Assembly: GCA_965651905.1 (NCBI GenBank)
Contig: CBFGUG010000001.1
Location: 124,001-188,000, forward strand
Source of the DNA: SZUA-265 sp965651905
GTDB lineage: Bacteria > Myxococcota_A > Polyangia > Polyangiales > Polyangiaceae
Reading direction: 5' to 3'
Length of the DNA: 64,000 bases
The position numbers and the translations under genes are program-made. This document shows positions 24,731 through 33,052 of this stretch, piece by piece. Under the pieces are notes generated by a model that saw only the letters and a list, made by a program, of their open reading frames with translations, was not told where the DNA came from and made no database searches. Every line of letters begins with the position of its first letter. The stretch's first letter is position 1.

Positions 24731-26695
24731 TCAGTCTTCCTCCGCGCTAGCTCTGGTGATCTGTTCGAGTCCGCCACGCCGACCGCGGAAACTGTCCGTG
24801 AGCACGACGGAACGAATCAACTGGCTGAAGTCGTAACCCGAGTCTTCGAACGTTTGGCCCAGCCACTCGACGCGGCACGAGTCTGCTTCGTCGGAGAACT
24901 GTGGCAGCCGCCCGAGCGCAAACGTGTAGAGCTTGCGTGTCGCACACTCGTGCAAACGCTCGTCTTCGCTGAGCAGTTGCGCCAGCTCTTTGGCACCTTC
25001 GAACGCGAGCTCGCCGTCCGCAGTGCGCAGCACGCCAGACGCGTCGATCGCTTGCCCGTGCTCTTCCGTTCGATGACGCCCGATGGTGTCGAAGTTCTCC
25101 AAGCCGAGCCCGATGGGATCGATGAGCACGTGACAACCCGCACAAGTGGGATCCTCCGAGTGGGCTTTGGCTCGCTCACCCAACGGCAACAGCTCCGCCA
25201 TGCCTGCGTCCGCACCCGCATCCCCCTCAGGCAGCTCCAATGCGCCCAGATCGCCCTGGACGTCGGGGGGCGGTGGCGGTGGCGCGGAACACAAGAGATT
25301 AGTCAGCACCCACACGCCTCGCCGCACGACCGACGTGCGCGTAGGTGCGGCAGTCAACGTCAGGACGCTGCCGTGGGTGAGCAGCCCGCTACGAGGCGTG
25401 TCCGCGAGAGAAACCCTTTCGAACTCGTCGCCGAAACTGCCTTCGATGCCGTAGTGCTCGGCGAGTGCCGCGTTCACGTAGGTGTAGTCCGCGGTCAAGA
25501 TCTCCGAAAATGGCAGCTCGCCCGAGAACACGTCGTGCATGAACAGCCGCGTCTCTTCTTCCATCGCGGCTTCGAGTTCGGGGGTGAACTCGGGAAAGTA
25601 GTCGGCCGCGGGCTGATTGATCTCGGAGATGTCCGCCGTCTCCAGCCAGCGCCCAGCGAACGCATGGAGCAGTGAGCTCGATTTGGGATCGGCGAGCATG
25701 CGATCGACTTGCTCGAGGATGCCGTCTTCGCTCGAAAGGCGCCCAGCGTTCGCCGCTTGGGTCAGCTCGGCGTCGGGCATACTCGACCACAAGAAGTACG
25801 ACAGCCGACTGGCGAGTTCGTGTTGCGTCAAGCTGTGGTGCTGCTCGTCGTCGGGATCGACGTCGAGTTCGACCCGAAATAGGAAGTGCGCCGAGAGCAG
25901 CGCTTTCTGAATCGCGGCACCCAAACTCTCGTCGAACGACGCACCAGTGTCGAGCGCCTCTTCCACCAGCGCCACGTACTCGTCGACCTCCGCGTCGAAC
26001 AGCGGACGGCGGAAGGCTTTCGACAAGAACGGGGTGAGCACTTGACGCGCACAGTTGGCGGCGCCCGCTTCACGCGCGGTACAGGTGACGAACTCCGCGT
26101 AAAACTCGCCGTCCGGGTCCATCACGGTATCGGCGATTTGCTCGGCAGCGTCGACGTACGCCTCGGCCAAGAGCGGGCTGACGCTCAGCGCGGCGGCGTT
26201 GTTGTCGAAACTGTCGCCGAAGTCGTCTTTCGGAAACTCGTCAGCTGGCCGCAGGTTCACACCGAACAGGTCGCGAACGGTGTTGTTGTACTCCAAGCGG
26301 TTCAGCCGCTGCAGCACGCGCCCGGGCGGCGCTCCTTCACACCCGAACGCCAAGCCCTCGGAGAGAGCAGGCACGGGGTCCGTCACGGGCTGATGCTCTC
26401 GCGCCAACAGCTCGGACTCCGATTCCTGGGGCCCCGCGTCGGGGAGCGAGATGGGCTTGACGGGCTCCACGAACGAAAACGGGTCGACGCGATCGGCGCC
26501 CCCCTTCGAGCAGGCCGACACCAGCCCCACGATCGCTACAAGCAGAGAAATACCCCGGGGACGGGTCGAGAGTGGCTGCGACGCGCCCTCGGCTTCGCCG
26601 ACAGAACCCCTGCTCGAACAACCCCCGCGTACAGAACCCTCACTGTTCGCCGAGCGCGGACGGCTCCCCGACTTCAAAAGGCTGGCAGTCTTCAC
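24731..26695 (-). CDS. DUF1587/1592/1588/1585 multidomain lipoprotein with CxxCH motif
   Basis: The protein is about 654 aa. After a lipoprotein signal (LLVAIVGLVSAC) come DUF1587 ('LQRLNRLEYNNTVRDLFG'), a DUF1595-like stretch ('FLSKAFRRPLFDAEVDEYV'), DUF1592 ('LTQHELASRLSYFLWSSMPD'), DUF1588 ('RSGLLTHGSVLTLTAAPTRT') with the heme-type CAGCH and 'IDPIGLGLENFDTIGRHR', and DUF1585 near the end. This is the standard domain series of planctomycete 'Cytochrome c/DUF1592' proteins. It is probably a periplasmic or surface redox or degradative enzyme acting with the DUF1552 partner. The GTG start at 26695 gives an unusually long n-region before the signal and may be too far upstream. Confidence 0.85.
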   Translation of the reverse strand: MKTASLLKSGSRPRSANSEGSVRGGCSSRGSVGEAEGASQPLSTRPRGISLLVAIVGLVSACSKGGADRVDPFSFVEPVKPISLPDAGPQESESELLAREHQPVTDPVPALSEGLAFGCEGAPPGRVLQRLNRLEYNNTVRDLFGVNLRPADEFPKDDFGDSFDNNAAALSVSPLLAEAYVDAAEQIADTVMDPDGEFYAEFVTCTAREAGAANCARQVLTPFLSKAFRRPLFDAEVDEYVALVEEALDTGASFDESLGAAIQKALLSAHFLFRVELDVDPDDEQHHSLTQHELASRLSYFLWSSMPDAELTQAANAGRLSSEDGILEQVDRMLADPKSSSLLHAFAGRWLETADISEINQPAADYFPEFTPELEAAMEEETRLFMHDVFSGELPFSEILTADYTYVNAALAEHYGIEGSFGDEFERVSLADTPRSGLLTHGSVLTLTAAPTRTSVVRRGVWVLTNLLCSAPPPPPPDVQGDLGALELPEGDAGADAGMAELLPLGERAKAHSEDPTCAGCHVLIDPIGLGLENFDTIGRHRTEEHGQAIDASGVLRTADGELAFEGAKELAQLLSEDERLHECATRKLYTFALGRLPQFSDEADSCRVEWLGQTFEDSGYDFSQLIRSVVLTDSFRGRRGGLEQITRASAEED

Positions 26696-26928
26696 GGGCC
26701 CTGGTGTGACACGGAAGCCCGACGCGGGTCTTAGATTATCGTGGGCGCGATTTCACTTTGTCGCGCGCTTCCAGCACGAACGTGAATTATGCAGCGCTAC
26801 AGGCGATTTTCACTCGGCGTCCGGCACCTGCGATCCCATTTTCGTACGCTTCGAAAAAAGCGTGAGCCAGTGGCAAACACCGCCGCGTCTTGGTGGATTG
26901 CAAAGGAGCGTAGCGCCGCCAACGTCGC

Positions 26929-27075
26929 TCAGCGTCTGCGTTGCCCACGCGAGTCGACGCGCACGCGAACGGCCGCGCGCTGCTTCTCGCCACTGGACTG
27001 GTGCAGTGTCAGCATGCCGAACAGCCCGACCGCCGTCAGTACGCTGATGCCAAGTAAGTTTGCCGTCTCGATCAT
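26929..27075 (-). CDS. Possible 48-aa single-pass membrane protein
   Basis: ATG at 27075 is preceded by GGAGAG at a good distance. The protein has one hydrophobic helix (about residues 5-25, ANLLGISVLTAVGLFGMLTL) and a strongly basic tail (RAAVRVRVDSRGQRRR), so it is likely a small inner-membrane protein. It is too short for family assignment and could be chance, but the start site and topology are coherent. Confidence 0.4.
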   Translation of the reverse strand: MIETANLLGISVLTAVGLFGMLTLHQSSGEKQRAAVRVRVDSRGQRRR

Positions 27076-27600
27076 CTGCTCTCCATCACGCTGCTGCTCA
27101 CGCCAGCCTGTGGCTCGAAAATTAGCCCCAGGCGGAGCGCCTTCTTCCAAGTACGACAAGTCTTGGGCAATCTTTCGCCACTAGCCAGTGCTCAGCGCGA
27201 AAAGCTGCAAGTAATCCCCGGATCCGGGGCACACCCGCACACTGTACGCCCAATGTCCTACCTGGCGTCGAGGCTCGCGAGATAACTCCGTCCGTGGTGT
27301 CGGGCGCTCGAGAGCGCGTTTGGCGTGAGCAGTTGGGTTTGCAGAGCCGCACTGCAGCCAGCGCGCCCGTTCGCTCGGCGCGACGATCCCCGGCGTGACC
27401 TCCGCGGGCGGCGTCCCGTGCGCCGCGCCTGGGCCTCACGTTCGCACCGCAGGTGCAAGTGGGCCGTTTTTCAACAGCGACGTCAGCTGACGGACCCATC
27501 GCCCCAGAAAAAGCACGAAGCACGCTTCGAACTCGCGACCCGCGGGCAATCCTGAACAAATTGTCGTGCGCTCATTTAGAGTCGCGGGCGAGGAACCCCC
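27076..27600. other. 525-bp region before mgtE, no clear gene
   Basis: Open frames here are short and lack sensible starts or codon bias. A CCCCGGATCCGGGG palindrome lies near 27217-27230. A tRNA-like T-arm sequence occurs at 27524-27546, but no complete tRNA folds around it. I do not see an M-box-like conserved core, so magnesium riboswitch control of mgtE is not supported. Confidence 0.4.
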
Positions 27601-28968
27601 ATGCCCAACCAAATGGACGACCACGTAGAGATAGTCACCGAGCTCATCGAACGTGGTGATCCCGAGGCGATCGAAACACAGTTGCAGCAATGGCCGAGCG
27701 AAGAGTTCGGCTACGTCGCCGCGCACTTGAGCGAACCTCAGGTGGTGCGGCTCGTGGAACTGCTCACGGGGCAGCACTCCGCACACGCTGCCAGCCTGTT
27801 CGAACGTTTACCCGACGTGCAGGGAGCGTCGATCTTGCTCAAGCTCGAGCTGCGGACGGCCGTCGCGATCTTGTCGGAGCTGCCGTCGAACGATCGCGCG
27901 GATCTGCTCGGTGAGATGTCGGCGGAAGACGCCGAGCGCCTGATCAACGAACTGCCGCCCGCCGACGCCGCGGGCATGACCGAGCTGATCGCCTACGACG
28001 ACGACACGGCGGGCGGCTTGATGATCACCGAGTACATCGCGCACCGCACCACACGGAAGGTGCGCGACGTGGTCAACGACCTGCGGCACAACACCGAACG
28101 TTACGCGCACTACGACGTGCAGTACGTTTACGCCACGGACAGCGCGGGGCGACTCAAAGGCGTCGTGCGGCTGCGCGATCTGCTGCTCACCCCCGACGAA
28201 ACATCCATCGGCAGCATCATGATCCCCGCCCCAGCGTGCGTGAACGTCAACGACGAGCAGGCCCACTTGGAGAGCTTCTTCGACGAACATCACTTCTTCG
28301 CCGCGCCCGTGGTGAGTGACCAGCGTGTGCTCGTGGGTGTCGTGCGGCGTTCTGCCGTCGAGGAGCACCACGCCGAACAAGCCGACCGCACCTTGCTCGC
28401 GTTCGGCGGTATCATCGGCGGCGAAGAGTTACGTTCGATGTCCACGCGTTCACGCGTCGTGCGACGGCTGGCGTTCCTGTGTCCGAACATCTTGCTGAAC
28501 TTGGTGGCCGCCAGCGTGGTCGCGCTTTACGAACCCACCATCGCCGCAGTCACGGCGCTGGCGATCTTCTTGCCCATGCTGAGCGACATGAGCGGCTGTG
28601 CGGGCAATCAAGCCGTGGCTGTGAGCATTCGCGAGTTGTCGCTCGGCGTACTCAAGCCACGCGACATCTGGCACACGTTGAGCAAGGAGCTCGGCATCGG
28701 CGTGCTGAACGGGTTGGTGCTCGGCAGTTTGATCGGCGGCATCGCGTGGCTGATGCGCGGCTCGACCTGGCCGCTGATCGGTGCGGTGGTGGGCGGCGCG
28801 ATGTGCATCAACAGCGTGCTCGCGGTCAGCATCGGGGGCACCGTGCCGTTGTTGCTCAAGCGCGTGGGCATCGACCCGGCGCTCGCCGCCAGCCCGATTC
28901 TGACGACGTTCACGGACATGTGCGGCTTCTTTCTGACGCTGAACCTGGCCACGACGCTGCTCTTGTGA
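27601..28968 (+). CDS. mgtE: Magnesium transporter MgtE
   Basis: The protein is 455 aa, the usual MgtE length. The N-terminal superhelical domain (~1-130) contains the typical 'LFERLPD', 'LSELPSNDRADLLGEM' and 'INELPPADAAGMTEL' units. Two CBS domains (~135-260) precede the five-helix membrane domain, whose signature 'LPMLSDMSGCAGNQAVAVSIREL' (P-x-x-SDxxGxxGNQ, ~330-350) lines the magnesium pathway. It is an inner-membrane Mg2+ channel gated by cytoplasmic Mg2+. GAGGA lies before the ATG. It stands alone on the plus strand. Confidence 0.95.
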   Translation: MPNQMDDHVEIVTELIERGDPEAIETQLQQWPSEEFGYVAAHLSEPQVVRLVELLTGQHSAHAASLFERLPDVQGASILLKLELRTAVAILSELPSNDRADLLGEMSAEDAERLINELPPADAAGMTELIAYDDDTAGGLMITEYIAHRTTRKVRDVVNDLRHNTERYAHYDVQYVYATDSAGRLKGVVRLRDLLLTPDETSIGSIMIPAPACVNVNDEQAHLESFFDEHHFFAAPVVSDQRVLVGVVRRSAVEEHHAEQADRTLLAFGGIIGGEELRSMSTRSRVVRRLAFLCPNILLNLVAASVVALYEPTIAAVTALAIFLPMLSDMSGCAGNQAVAVSIRELSLGVLKPRDIWHTLSKELGIGVLNGLVLGSLIGGIAWLMRGSTWPLIGAVVGGAMCINSVLAVSIGGTVPLLLKRVGIDPALAASPILTTFTDMCGFFLTLNLATTLLL

Positions 28969-29082
28969 TGGCGGAGCGCGGCGCTCGTAATCGAGTGACG
29001 GCCAGGTGAACAGCCCGAGCGGTGGGCGACGAATCCGTCGCTGTCGCTTGCGTGACCTAGCCGCGCCGCGGATACTCGCGCC

Positions 29083-30417
29083 GTGAAAACGCGGACGAAC
29101 GGTTGGTATGGTTTGACGACGAGCCTCGTCGTTGGCGCCTTGTCGTTAGCTTGCTGCAAGCCGAAACAACCGCAGCAGACAGCTGGCGTGACGCCTGCCA
29201 CGCGCAGTGCGGCGCCGTCCGATGCGGCCGACGCGACGTCGGGTGCGGCAGATCCCCCAGCTAAAGCGCCCACGCAGCCCCGAGCTGACGACGCGCCGCC
29301 CGCGCGGATTGGCGAGCTGGCGCCCGAACCTCCCAGTACCTTTCCGCCGCCGCCCGAGTTGGCAACGCGCCCCCCCGCGGGCTGCGGCATGCCGCCGACG
29401 CTGGTCGCGCGGGGTTGGCAAAAGACGCTGGTTCCGACGTCCAAGGAAGAACCGACGGAGTTCGTGCCCGGCAGCGTGACCATCGCGGTATTGCCCGACA
29501 CGCAATATTACGCCGATTGCCGTTCGCCCCACTTCGTCGCGCAAAGCCGCTGGGTCGCGGCGAGCGCCAAGCAGCGCAACATCGCCGCAGCCATACACCT
29601 GGGGGACATCACCGAGAAGAACATCCCCGTCGAGTGGGAGTACGCGGTGGCCTCGCTGGCGCCTCTGACGCAGGCCGTCCCTACGATGCTGGCGACGGGT
29701 AACCACGACTACGGCAACGAAGGCCGCGCCGACGAACGCTTCACGTCGTTCGCCCAGTACTTCGGCACGCCTCCGCCCGTGACCGCACCTCACGTCGCGG
29801 CCACGATGACGGAGGGTGACGTCGAGAATGCCTACTACCGCATGCGACTGCCCGATGTGACCCTCGGCGTCCTGGTGCTGGAGTGGAGCCCGCGCACCAA
29901 AACCGTGCAATGGGCAGACGCCACCCTCGCGAAATTTCCGAACGATCGTATGATCGTCGTCACTCACGCGTATCTCTACCACGACGGCACTCGTTACGAT
30001 TGGAAGGGTAAGGGGCCTGCGCAAGAGTGGAACCCGGCGGTTTACGGCACAGGCAAGAACGACCCCGGCGCTGCGGCGAGCGCAACCAACCTGACGCCCG
30101 CAGGCATGTTCGACGGAGAGGCCTTATGGGGCGCGTTGATCCGCAAGCACCCGGGCATTTTTCTGACGCTCAATGGGCACGTTTTGGACGATGGCGTAGG
30201 CGTGCTCGAGTCCGTCGGCGACGCGGGCAATCGCGTCGCTCAAGTGCTCGTCAACTTTCAGATGCTCGACGATGGGGGGCTGGGTTACCTGCGCTTGCTG
30301 GAGTTTCTGCCCGACGGCGAAACGCTACGCATGAAGACCTATTCGCCTTCCCTCGAAGTGTTCGCGACGGCTCCCTCGCAGAACTTCGACCTGTCGATCA
30401 AGCCGCCACTGTGGTGA
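29083..30417 (+). CDS. Metallophosphoesterase lipoprotein
   Basis: The protein is 444 aa with a GTG start. A lipoprotein signal ends in LACC. A Pro/Ala-rich linker (about 30-100) precedes a calcineurin-type phosphoesterase domain with the metal motifs 'VLPDTQYY' (D-x-Q/H), 'AAIHLGDITEKN' (GD-x-x), 'MLATGNHDYG' (GNHD) and 'VVTHAYLYHDG', 'LNGHVLDDG' (GH-x-x). It would hydrolyse phosphoesters in the periplasm or at the surface; substrate unknown. A second, unrelated-looking metallophosphoesterase lipoprotein is encoded at 38211-39353. Confidence 0.85.
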   Translation: MKTRTNGWYGLTTSLVVGALSLACCKPKQPQQTAGVTPATRSAAPSDAADATSGAADPPAKAPTQPRADDAPPARIGELAPEPPSTFPPPPELATRPPAGCGMPPTLVARGWQKTLVPTSKEEPTEFVPGSVTIAVLPDTQYYADCRSPHFVAQSRWVAASAKQRNIAAAIHLGDITEKNIPVEWEYAVASLAPLTQAVPTMLATGNHDYGNEGRADERFTSFAQYFGTPPPVTAPHVAATMTEGDVENAYYRMRLPDVTLGVLVLEWSPRTKTVQWADATLAKFPNDRMIVVTHAYLYHDGTRYDWKGKGPAQEWNPAVYGTGKNDPGAAASATNLTPAGMFDGEALWGALIRKHPGIFLTLNGHVLDDGVGVLESVGDAGNRVAQVLVNFQMLDDGGLGYLRLLEFLPDGETLRMKTYSPSLEVFATAPSQNFDLSIKPPLW

Positions 30418-30554
30418 TTCAGCGCGCGCTCATCGAAGGCTAGAGTGACTCGACTTTCCGCTTCCCTCTGCCGCAACGGCAGGGCTCCGCGTCCGATTCG
30501 AGGCCGTCACACGCGCTTTGCGCCCGCTGGCTCTGATCTGCTACAAGCGGCCCG

Positions 30555-31292
30555 ATGCGGATTCTCGACAAAGGCTCCCCCGCAAGGGAGGGGCTGCGCA
30601 AACTAGCCTACGAGGGGATCAGTCTGGCGCACGTCGGCAGCCGCCGATACTGCTGCGTGTGTGATCGGGGCGCGCGACGGTTCTTGCCGAAGCGCACACG
30701 CCCGGAGGCGCGCTGTCCGCACTGTCAGTCACTAGAGCGGCATCGTGCGACGTGGCTGTTCATCCGCGACAAAAGTGGACTGCTGGAAGCGCGAGGTAAA
30801 CGCGTGTTGCACGTCGCGGCCGAGCCTGCGTTTGCTCCACTGCTGCGGGAAGCCATCGGCGGGCAATACGTCACTGCCGACCTGATGAATCCGAAAGCCG
30901 ACGTGAAACTCGACGTGTGCGACAATCCCTTTCGCAACGAGTGGTTCGACTTCGTGATCTGCAACCACGTGCTGGAGCACGTCGCTGATGACCGCAAAGC
31001 GATGCGCGAGATCCGACGGGTGCTCAAGCCTGGTGGACGTGCCCTCATCTTGGTGCCGCTGATGGCGGAAACCAGTCATGAAGATCCGTCGATCACCGAT
31101 CCTGAGGAGCGCACGCGACGTTACGGCCAGGCCGATCACGTGCGGGCGTACGGGCTCGACATCGTCGAACGGCTGGAATCAGCGCTGCTCGAAGTCGAAG
31201 TCTTCCACCCCTGCGACCTGTGCCCACCAGAACTGGCCGACAAGATGTCGCTCGGGGACACCGTGCTGTTCTGGTGCAAGCGGCCTGACTGA
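30555..31292 (+). CDS. SAM-dependent methyltransferase with N-terminal Cys cluster
   Basis: The protein is 245 aa. Residues ~33-57 hold CCVC...CPHC, a likely zinc site often seen at the N-terminus of these myxobacterial methyltransferases. The class I methyltransferase domain follows, with a degenerate motif I region ('RVLHVAAEPAFAPLLREAIG'), 'VICNHVLEHVADDRKAMREI' (Methyltransf_11 motif) and 'RVLKPGGRALILVP'. The substrate is unknown. It may act on sugars or lipids, as relatives are found in glycan clusters, but no such cluster is here. Confidence 0.82.
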   Translation: MRILDKGSPAREGLRKLAYEGISLAHVGSRRYCCVCDRGARRFLPKRTRPEARCPHCQSLERHRATWLFIRDKSGLLEARGKRVLHVAAEPAFAPLLREAIGGQYVTADLMNPKADVKLDVCDNPFRNEWFDFVICNHVLEHVADDRKAMREIRRVLKPGGRALILVPLMAETSHEDPSITDPEERTRRYGQADHVRAYGLDIVERLESALLEVEVFHPCDLCPPELADKMSLGDTVLFWCKRPD

Positions 31293-31325
31293 GCGTTCCA
31301 TCCTGCAGCGGCTATAGTAGTCGCC

Positions 31326-32096
31326 ATGCCCGGATTTCTCGCCACTCGCTTGTGCGCGATCGATCAACCTGCCCTGCGGCTTGGGTGGCTCGCGCAGTGG
31401 CTAGGCGAAGTGCCCCTGGAACAGGTCATCCCCCAGGTCGAGGAGCTGCTCGCGGCAGGTGAAGGGTTTTCGGACCAAGCCACCACCGCGGTCGCTACCT
31501 TGGTCGCGTGGACGTCTGGGGGCCTGAACCCAGCGCGCTTACATCAGATGGCGCGGCTCGCCATTGCCGACAACTCATTTCACCTGAGCCGCGTGCTTGC
31601 CCACGGCGAGCAGTGTCCCCTAGAGCTCCCCTTGGACGAGAGCAGCGCAGAGCACGTCCCCGACTACGGACGCTCGCGCCCGCTGACGCTCGGCGAACGC
31701 AAGAGCCTCGCGCGGCGCCCCTCGCGACGAGACATCGATCGACTCCTGCGCGATCCTCATCCCGCCGTCATCGAACAGCTACTGAAGAACCCACGGTTGA
31801 CGGAGAACGACGTGTTGAAGATGGTCACGAAGCGCACGCTCAACGTAGTGAGTGTGTGCCATGTCGTTCGAAACCATCGCTGGATCGTCTCCCCTCGAAT
31901 CCGATCGGGGTTGTTGAACAACCCGAAGCTCCCGCTTTGGCAGAGCATCCCACTGGTGTGGTTGTGCACCCGGCCAGAGCTGTCGGGGCTGGTGCGCGCG
32001 AACAACCTGCCCGATGCGTTGCGGGAGGCCGCTGCCTCGCGTTTGGCACGTAGACCCCCCGTGCGGCCACGCGAGACAGAACGCACCTTGCACTGA
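31326..32096 (+). CDS. Helical repeat-like protein, unknown
   Basis: The protein is 256 aa, soluble and mostly helical. The segment ~130-215 has repeated 'xLLxNPRLTENDVLKM', 'VSVCHVVRNHRWIVS' and 'IRSGLLNNPKLPLWQS' units, similar to the alpha-helical repeats (leucine-rich-repeat-variant/DUF2336-like) found in many Myxococcota proteins. No catalytic motif is visible. It lies 34 bp after the methyltransferase gene in the same direction, so the two may be co-transcribed. Confidence 0.65.
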   Translation: MPGFLATRLCAIDQPALRLGWLAQWLGEVPLEQVIPQVEELLAAGEGFSDQATTAVATLVAWTSGGLNPARLHQMARLAIADNSFHLSRVLAHGEQCPLELPLDESSAEHVPDYGRSRPLTLGERKSLARRPSRRDIDRLLRDPHPAVIEQLLKNPRLTENDVLKMVTKRTLNVVSVCHVVRNHRWIVSPRIRSGLLNNPKLPLWQSIPLVWLCTRPELSGLVRANNLPDALREAAASRLARRPPVRPRETERTLH

Positions 32097-32184
32097 ACGC
32101 CGAACACTAGGGGGCCGTGGGTGAACGATACGTGCACTCTGCGCACGTACATGTCGCAGCGCAATTACGTCAGTTCGTTATTCT

Positions 32185-32258
32185 TGGGTGACGAGATTCG
32201 TCACCCAGGTTGTGCTCGAATGTGCGGTTGAAACCGCGACTTGGGGGCTACTCCCCCA
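32185..32258. repeat. Three tandem hairpins before the pilin gene
   Basis: TGGGTGACGA/TCGTCACCCA (10 bp, 3-nt loop, 32185-32207), GCGGT/ACCGC (32224-32237) and TGGGGG/CCCCCA (32242-32258) follow one another within 75 bp, immediately upstream of the sigma-54-like promoter. The first could terminate the preceding operon. The others may be activator-binding dyads or structure in an unknown RNA. Confidence 0.5.
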
Positions 32259-32290
32259 GAATCCATGAGTTACTCCGAGGCCTATACCTC

Positions 32291-32306
32291 TGGCACGGAA
32301 TTCGCA
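32291..32306 (+). promoter_or_regulatory. Sigma-54 (-24/-12) promoter candidate for pilin gene
   Basis: TGGCACGGAATTCGCA aligns with TGGCACRN4TTGCW with only one mismatch (TCGC instead of TTGC) and correct GG-to-GC spacing. Transcription would start near 32317, about 28 bp before the GTG start. Sigma-54 control of major pilins (PilR/PilS) is well known in Myxococcus and Pseudomonas. No enhancer-binding protein gene is in the window. Confidence 0.62.
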
Positions 32307-32344
32307 CCAGGGATGTGTGAATCAACGCAGGAGTCAGCCCCATC

Positions 32345-32938
32345 GTGTCGCCCCCCGCCTACACTGAATATCTCCCCCGTCATCGCCGCGGCTTCACCTT
32401 GGTTGAGGTGATGATCGTGGTCGCCATCATTGGTGTGCTGGCAACTTTGGCCATCTATGGGGTGCGCAGGTACGTTCTCGTCGCGAAGACCGCCGAAGCG
32501 CGTGGCTCCGTGGCTCGAATCGCCAAGGATGCGGCAACGGCGTTCGCCAAGCCCAAAATGGCAGGTGACCTTCTCGATTTGACGAGCTCGGAGGCAGGAT
32601 CGGTCGCCTTATGCAGGTCGGCTGATGCGGTGCCCGCCAACGCCGCGCTGATCGCTTCGAACAAGTACCAATCAAGACCCGTCGACTGGGGCGGAACCGT
32701 GGACGCGGGTTGGCAGTGTCTGAACTTCGAGATGACGGACCCGCAGCACTTTCAATACGATTACAACGCGACGGGTACCACCGCCGTCGGATCGACGTTC
32801 CAAGCCTTGGCCTTGGGTGATCTGGATGCGGATGGCAAGATGTCCACCTACTCGATGAGCGGGGAAGTGGTGGCGCAGAGCGGCGATCTCGTGCTGTTGC
32901 TCACGCCGGGTATCAACGAAGTCGACCCCATGGAGTGA
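32345..32938 (+). CDS. Type IV pilin-like protein (prepilin)
   Basis: The protein is 197 aa. The short leader RHRRGFTLVEVMIVVAII has the prepilin peptidase site G/FTLxE (cleavage after Gly) followed by the conserved hydrophobic N-helix (~18-45). The C-terminal globular part has two Cys residues (near residues 83 and 121) that could form the pilin disulfide. It would be a pilus or pseudopilus subunit. The GTG start at 32345 is 11 bp after AGGAG; no ATG is available before the prepilin motif. No pil assembly genes are adjacent. Confidence 0.85.
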   Translation: MSPPAYTEYLPRHRRGFTLVEVMIVVAIIGVLATLAIYGVRRYVLVAKTAEARGSVARIAKDAATAFAKPKMAGDLLDLTSSEAGSVALCRSADAVPANAALIASNKYQSRPVDWGGTVDAGWQCLNFEMTDPQHFQYDYNATGTTAVGSTFQALALGDLDADGKMSTYSMSGEVVAQSGDLVLLLTPGINEVDPME

Positions 32939-32978
32939 GTCGATTGCAAACCCGAGAGTGTGAGGGGCGCAGTCTGGC

Positions 32979-33014
32979 GGCCTCCCCGGGGTTCACCCGG
33001 GGGGGCGTTTTTTT
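32979..33014 (+). terminator. Rho-independent terminator after pilin gene
   Basis: A 10-bp GC-rich stem (CCTCCCCGGG / CCCGGGGGGG, one G-T wobble) with loop GTTCA is followed by CG and seven Ts. This is the clearest intrinsic terminator in the window. Confidence 0.9.
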
Positions 33015-33052
33015 CTCAACTCATCACCGCTGGCCAATGAGGCAGCGAGCCC

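Noticed and set aside
24647..25675. 342-residue plus-strand frame opposite the DUF1592 gene
   Set aside because: The minus strand carries recognisable DUF domains across the same span; the plus frame is a shadow.
27524..27546. tRNA-like T-arm sequence (GGGTCGCGAGTTCGAAGC on minus strand)
   Set aside because: The T-loop motif GTTCGAA is present, but the stem has a mismatch and the region before it cannot form an anticodon loop with U33. No acceptor stem is found. It may be chance or a decayed fragment.
27280..27600. Possible magnesium riboswitch before mgtE
   Set aside because: I could not find the conserved M-box core, and the region folds only into small unrelated hairpins.
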